Shown piece after piece: positions 13,900-15,952 of a stretch of 15,952 nucleotides of DNA. The position numbers were made by a program, and so were the translations under genes. The stretch comes from Candidatus Eiseniibacteriota bacterium (lineage in GTDB: Bacteria > Arandabacterota > Arandabacteria > JAGLYR01). The notes beneath the pieces were generated by a model. The model did not search any database and was not told where the DNA came from. It was given only the letters and a program-made list of their open reading frames with translations. The stretch lies in contig JAGLYR010000064.1 of NCBI GenBank assembly GCA_023132135.1, forward strand, positions 1-15,952, in the 5' to 3' direction. How positions within the stretch are numbered: the stretch's first letter is position 1; each line of letters starts with the position of its first letter.

Positions 13900-15897
13900 A
13901 TGCGGATGCTCATGATGTGGTCGTTGTTGCTCGTGTGTGGGCTGGTCACAGTCTCGACGGCGCATGCGGCCCGGACGGCGACGGTGGAATTCTACATAGG
14001 GGATCTGCACTACGCTGTTGCGCCGGACACGGTTTTCGCCCGGACGACGCTTGGTCAGGCACTTGACGAGGGCATGTTCCTCAGGACCGGGTCGGAATCC
14101 CGGGCCGAGGTCCGGTTGGATGACGGCACTCTTCTCCGGATGCAGGAGAATACCCTGATCCAGCTCTATACGATGGTTCCCGACACGCTGCAGGCGGCGG
14201 TGACAGCCGTGGGACTGGAGCAGGGTTCCCTCTACGTGATCAAGGGCCGCGTTCTGACAGGCGACGAGTTCCAGGTTCGCACACCCATCGCCGTGGCGGC
14301 CATCCGGGGGACCGAGTTCATGGACACCTTCCGGGCCGGCGCCAACGAGGTGCAGGTTCTGAGGGGCGAGGTCGATTTCCGGTCGCTCATCGACGGGCGC
14401 ACAATCCGGATCCTGCGGGGCCAGGCAGCCCGGATCAAGGGCGCATTCGCGCCTGCCCTGAGGGAACTGACGAACCAGGAGCTGAGTGATCTCCTGAGCG
14501 CATCGGAAACCGAGTCGTTCCAGCAGGAGAAACCTCCTGTGGAACCGGAAGGCGGCCCCGTAGAGGGCGAAGGCGGAGAAGGCGAGACGGGTGAAGAGAC
14601 GGGCAAGGTGGAGGCCCCGGAGCGGTACGAATCCCGCACGGGAAAGGCCGGGAAGAGCTATGGCGCCAGCATTGGGGCGGTTGTGATCGACGGCCAACTG
14701 GTTAATATGATTGGGTTCCGCCCCGAATTCACCATTGGCAAGGTGGGAATTGGTCTCGATCTGTCTCTGTATCTGGATGCGGACGGGGATATCCTCGATC
14801 GGTACTGGGACGATCCCCAGGACTACATCGACAAGATCTATTACCTGCGGTACGCACAGAAGGGAGAACCTTTCTACCTCCGGGCGGGAGCGCTCGAGGA
14901 GGTCTGCCTCGGCTATGGCCTGATCATGAGAGACTACTCCAATATCATGGAGTATCCGAGCACCATCCGGGTGGGAGCGGAACTGGGCCTCAACCGGAAC
15001 CAGTTTGTCCTGGAAGCCATGTTTGCCAACTTCCGGGAGCTCGATGAGCCCGGTGTGTTCGGTGGACGGCTGGCGTATCGCCCGCTGGTCATGAGCGACC
15101 TGCCGTTGCTCAAGAACCTGGAGGTCGGCGCAATTGCCGTGATGGACGGCAACCAGTATGCAGCGTTGGAGGATGGTCTGGGAGAGGAGTTGCCGGATTC
15201 GTCATACCACGACCGGGGGGCGTTGGTCTGGGGATTGGACGCGGGAATGCCGCTCCTGCGGGGCGGCTTCGTGGACATCGATCTGTACGCACAGTTTGCC
15301 CAGATTAACGAATACGGTCATGGTCTCACAATCCCGGGGTTCCGGGCGTCCGCCGGACCGCTCAGGGCTGAGTTCGAGTATTGCATCTTCGGCAAGCAGT
15401 TTGTCTCAGACTATTTCAACCGGACGTACGATATCGAGCGGGCCCGGCGGAATCCCGCTGTGCCGGATCCCTACGCAGAGAAGGGATATATTACCAAGAA
15501 AGATTTCCTGGAGGATCCCCAGTTCCAGGAGAGCAAGCAAGGTTGGTACGGCGGTCTGGGCCTCAACCTGCTGAACCTCCTCGACATCTGGGGAAGCATT
15601 CAGCTCCTTGGCTCGGGAGATACGGCCGACGAGTCCGGCTATCTTGAAGGCGTTCTGGATACCTCGTGGATCCCGCGGATCTCGCATCTCTCGGCTTATG
15701 CCCAGCAGACCCATGTCAGGGATCTGTTTGAGTTCGAGAGAGGGCCTTCGACTGCCTATGGAGTCAACCTGGGCTACGAAATCGCTCCCGGAGCGTCCAT
15801 CATCGTGGGCATGCGGGGAACCTACGCCGACACCGATGGCGACGGCGTGTTCGAATTGGTGCGGACAACACAGATCGAGACAATGGTGACTTTCTAG
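13900..15897 (+). CDS. FecR-domain protein fused to an outer-membrane beta-barrel
   Basis: This 665-aa exported protein has a cleavable signal peptide (residues 1-23, ending THA before ARTATVEF). A FecR-type beta domain lies at about 27-190, with GMFLRTGSESRAEVRLDDGTLLRMQENTLIQL and VRTPIAVAAIRGTEFMDTF as its recognisable blocks. An acidic Gly/Glu/Pro linker covers about 210-240. The C-terminal region from about 250 has alternating amphipathic strands rich in Tyr and Gly, ends in ETMVTF, and carries the terminal Phe typical of BAM-inserted outer-membrane barrels. FecR domains are usually the periplasmic part of sigma-factor regulators; here there is no cytoplasmic or TM region, so a structural or ligand-binding periplasmic role is more likely. 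The ATG at 13900 has GGGGAGG six bases upstream; a longer in-frame extension overlaps the cyclase and lacks a signal peptide. I do not recognise the barrel family. Confidence 0.85.
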   Translation: MRMLMMWSLLLVCGLVTVSTAHAARTATVEFYIGDLHYAVAPDTVFARTTLGQALDEGMFLRTGSESRAEVRLDDGTLLRMQENTLIQLYTMVPDTLQAAVTAVGLEQGSLYVIKGRVLTGDEFQVRTPIAVAAIRGTEFMDTFRAGANEVQVLRGEVDFRSLIDGRTIRILRGQAARIKGAFAPALRELTNQELSDLLSASETESFQQEKPPVEPEGGPVEGEGGEGETGEETGKVEAPERYESRTGKAGKSYGASIGAVVIDGQLVNMIGFRPEFTIGKVGIGLDLSLYLDADGDILDRYWDDPQDYIDKIYYLRYAQKGEPFYLRAGALEEVCLGYGLIMRDYSNIMEYPSTIRVGAELGLNRNQFVLEAMFANFRELDEPGVFGGRLAYRPLVMSDLPLLKNLEVGAIAVMDGNQYAALEDGLGEELPDSSYHDRGALVWGLDAGMPLLRGGFVDIDLYAQFAQINEYGHGLTIPGFRASAGPLRAEFEYCIFGKQFVSDYFNRTYDIERARRNPAVPDPYAEKGYITKKDFLEDPQFQESKQGWYGGLGLNLLNLLDIWGSIQLLGSGDTADESGYLEGVLDTSWIPRISHLSAYAQQTHVRDLFEFERGPSTAYGVNLGYEIAPGASIIVGMRGTYADTDGDGVFELVRTTQIETMVTF

Positions 15898-15916
15898 CCT
15901 GGGTTATTCATGAATC
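15894..15916 (+). repeat. Dispersed repeat copy containing the last gene's stop codon
   Basis: CTAGCCTGGGTTATTCA (15894-15910) includes the TAG stop at 15895-15897 and is identical over 17 nt to the minus-strand sequence at the trxB stop. Read on the minus strand, 15914-15895 gives TTCATGAATAACCCAGGCTA, an exact fit to the window consensus. Its centre ATTCATGAAT is a 10-bp palindrome. It has no U-tract. The remaining 36 bases of the window show no gene. Confidence 0.75.
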
Positions 15917-15952
15917 CCTGCTGCGAAGGGCGCAGGATGTGTCTGGACTGCG

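Noticed and set aside
13882-14697. 271-aa minus-strand open frame
   Set aside because: Antisense to the FecR domain, which has strong signature blocks; composition is shadow-like and no ribosome site was seen.

Overview
The window is a GC-rich bacterial chromosome segment with ten protein-coding genes and unusually structured short intergenic gaps. The cell was diderm: the last gene encodes a signal-peptide protein ending in an outer-membrane beta-barrel with a terminal Phe, and a lipoprotein binding protein is also present. A flavodiiron protein and QueH (the iron-sulfur alternative to QueG) suggest an anaerobic or microaerophilic lifestyle. Gene content and intergenic style resemble uncultured FCB-type or candidate-phylum genomes. 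That placement is inference, because no rRNA or other phylogenetic marker is present.

Left block (1-2303, minus strand): an NCS2/AzgA-type purine permease followed by thioredoxin reductase (trxB), tightly coupled because the trxB Shine-Dalgarno overlaps the permease stop. Divergent block (2487-6345, plus strand): an A-type flavodiiron protein followed 25 nt later by a large membrane-anchored PP2C/SpoIIE phosphatase with about ten TM segments, an extracytoplasmic region and HAMP. This pairs an O2/NO-reducing enzyme with a signalling phosphatase. Convergent block (6437-10004, minus strand): a family-5 peptide-type ABC importer consisting of lipoprotein binding protein, DppB-like and DppC-like permeases. 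No ATPase gene follows it in the window. Right block (10279-15897, plus strand): queH, pyrE, a CHASE2-adenylate cyclase and a FecR-domain/beta-barrel protein. The last two look like an envelope-spanning signalling pair.

The gaps hold two interlinked repeat families. One is a short palindrome-like element, consensus TTCATGMATAAYNNAGGCTA. It lies upstream of queH and pyrE in one orientation and downstream of several genes in the opposite orientation, where it often supplies the TAG stop codon. The other is a set of degenerate 7-bp-period tandem arrays whose heptamer differs from gap to gap, while some flanking sequence is shared (for example an identical 15-mer before two arrays). A putative promoter with a perfect TTGACA box, 17-bp spacer and TAGAGT -10 precedes the ABC operon, and the same TAGAGT -10 can be read in both directions in the permease/flavodiiron intergenic region.

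No tRNA, rRNA, CRISPR array or insertion sequence was found. All gaps between genes are shorter than 300 bp. The strongest candidates for something undescribed are the composite bookend/heptamer repeat system and the FecR-barrel plus CHASE2-cyclase pair.
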